Source: an uncultured Phocaeicola sp. (GTDB taxonomy: Bacteria; Bacteroidota; Bacteroidia; Bacteroidales; Bacteroidaceae). Taken from it: a stretch of 64,000 nt of DNA. The notes below the pieces were generated by a model. That model searched no databases. It had not been told where the DNA came from and saw only the letters and a program-made list of their open reading frames with translations. The stretch spans positions 41,492 through 105,491 of the forward strand of contig CANPVZ010000015.1 of the NCBI GenBank assembly GCA_947581855.1. Reading direction: 5' to 3'. Each line of letters opens with the position of its first letter. Within the stretch, counting starts at the first letter, position 1. The translations under genes and the position numbers were made by a program. Below, piece by piece: positions 63,348 through 64,000 of this stretch.

Positions 63348-64000
63348 TCAGAATATGCTTTCCATTTCTTTGGCGAATTTTTGGTTGCTGTCACTCGGAA
63401 AATCGGAAACCGGTTCTTTGTATTTCGACCTGTAATAGCTTTCGTCAATATCCATCAATTTTAATATTTGGCTCCTCCATTCATCCCTGTATTGCTTGGA
63501 TAGTTTCTCGCTCATCAGGAATATCAGGTAACATACCCGTATCTTTTCCCTTGCCTTGATTTTTAGTTTGTTCTTGCAGGGGTACAGGTTTATATTGGCA
63601 TAGAAGTCCGCTATGGTAATGGCTTCGAACTGTTCCCCGACACAGGTTTCATGAATGGGCGAAAGCGATTTCATGTCAAAATATTCATGCTGTCCCTCCG
63701 GTGTATTCTGTACTTTTTCTTGCTCGTTTTGCTTAACTGGTTCTTCCGGTCGTTTTTCTTCCATATCATCAGGAAGGTACTTTTTCAGTACTTCCATAAA
63801 GCGAAGGCTTAGGCGGTAAACATCACCGGAAAGGTTTTCCATATATTGAAAAGCCTCTGTCCTGTCGTGCTTTTGCAATTCATAGAGTTTATCCAATTCC
63901 TTCTTTTCCTTGTCGTATTCAGTCTTGCAGCGTTCATATTCCTTTTCTGCCTGTATTTCTTCTTCGTCCGTATGCTCCCGAAAACCAATGAAATCATATC
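63348..64000 (-). CDS. Unknown protein of the mobilizable element, partial
   Basis: The minus frame ends at 63348 and runs open beyond the right edge; a TTG at 63896 gives a shorter alternative start, but coding-like codons extend past it (YDFIGFREHTDEEEIQAEKEYE). The visible 216 residues begin with a Glu/Lys-rich coiled region, then LYELQKHDRTEAFQYMENLSGDVYRL, and end IDESYYRSKYKEPVSDFPSDSNQKFAKEMESIF. I do not recognise the family. It sits where orf2-type genes of NBU elements lie, near the presumed integrase. Confidence 0.65.
   Translation of the reverse strand, partial: YDFIGFREHTDEEEIQAEKEYERCKTEYDKEKKELDKLYELQKHDRTEAFQYMENLSGDVYRLSLRFMEVLKKYLPDDMEEKRPEEPVKQNEQEKVQNTPEGQHEYFDMKSLSPIHETCVGEQFEAITIADFYANINLYPCKNKLKIKAREKIRVCYLIFLMSEKLSKQYRDEWRSQILKLMDIDESYYRSKYKEPVSDFPSDSNQKFAKEMESIF

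Larger units (their letters stand above)
55897..64000. mobile_element. NBU-like integrative mobilizable element, partial
   Basis: The region from the att core to the right edge has visibly higher G+C than the flanking chromosome. From right to left it holds an unknown ORF, a DUF3853 HTH protein, a RepA-like ATPase, a toprim primase, an oriT candidate and a MobV relaxase. This matches the NBU1 order orf2, orf2x, orf3, prmN1, oriT, mobN1. The cargo is hxlR, a radical SAM gene, a flavoprotein and a GNAT gene. The integrase is presumably beyond 64000. Confidence 0.7.

Overview
The window is chromosomal DNA from a Bacteroidales bacterium of the Bacteroides/Parabacteroides type. The evidence is a fused LpxC-FabZ, a PPi-dependent phosphofructokinase, a tmRNA coding for the tag ending GNENYALAA, many DUF families restricted to Bacteroidetes (DUF4421, DUF4468, DUF5715, DUF6078, Porin_10), and repeated TAnnTTTG -7 promoter boxes. 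Parabacteroides is a plausible genus, but the sequence alone does not settle it.

Positions 1-31000 are mixed core and envelope genes: a partial golvesin-domain secreted protein, an acyltransferase, pfp, a membrane-anchored GH25 lysozyme, prmA, a FadL-like porin, a Gfo/Idh/MocA oxidoreductase and a Porin_10 protein. They continue with a 2-oxoacid:ferredoxin oxidoreductase operon (TPR protein, ferredoxin, alpha, small membrane protein, beta, gamma), tsaC-asmA, a helicase-TPR fusion, two tandem small beta-barrels, a GH28 lipoprotein and a LysM lipoprotein. Positions 31376-47332 are almost entirely on the minus strand and hold housekeeping operons. One block is purM-prfA, pyrF, an HD hydrolase, lpxD-lpxC/fabZ-lpxA and miaA, so early lipid A synthesis sits together. 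Another is phoH-purC-ubiE/menG-aroE-alpha/beta hydrolase. LemA and a TPM protein lie between them. Positions 47692-55676 carry a DUF5715 lipoprotein, tnaA, truA, a 1.15-kb stretch without genes, the tmRNA gene and mutS2.

From a tRNA-Ser(UGA) at 55824-55908 to the right edge the sequence is an integrated mobilizable element of the NBU1/NBU2 type. The tRNA 3' end contains the 13-bp core recalled for NBU2 integration. The gene order (unknown ORF, HTH DUF3853 protein, RepA-like ATPase, toprim primase, inverted-repeat-rich oriT candidate, MobV relaxase) matches NBU elements. Between relaxase and tRNA lie cargo genes: an HxlR regulator with a divergent radical SAM gene and an obvious operator, an iron-sulfur flavoprotein and a GNAT acetyltransferase. 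The integrase and other end lie outside the window.

The most interesting unexplained signals are non-coding. The GNAT gene has an elaborately folded leader with a 16-codon internal ORF and a hairpin that can hide the ribosome binding site. A 23-bp-periodic array of 16-bp dyads follows the GH28 gene. A 239-bp nested palindromic element abuts miaA.
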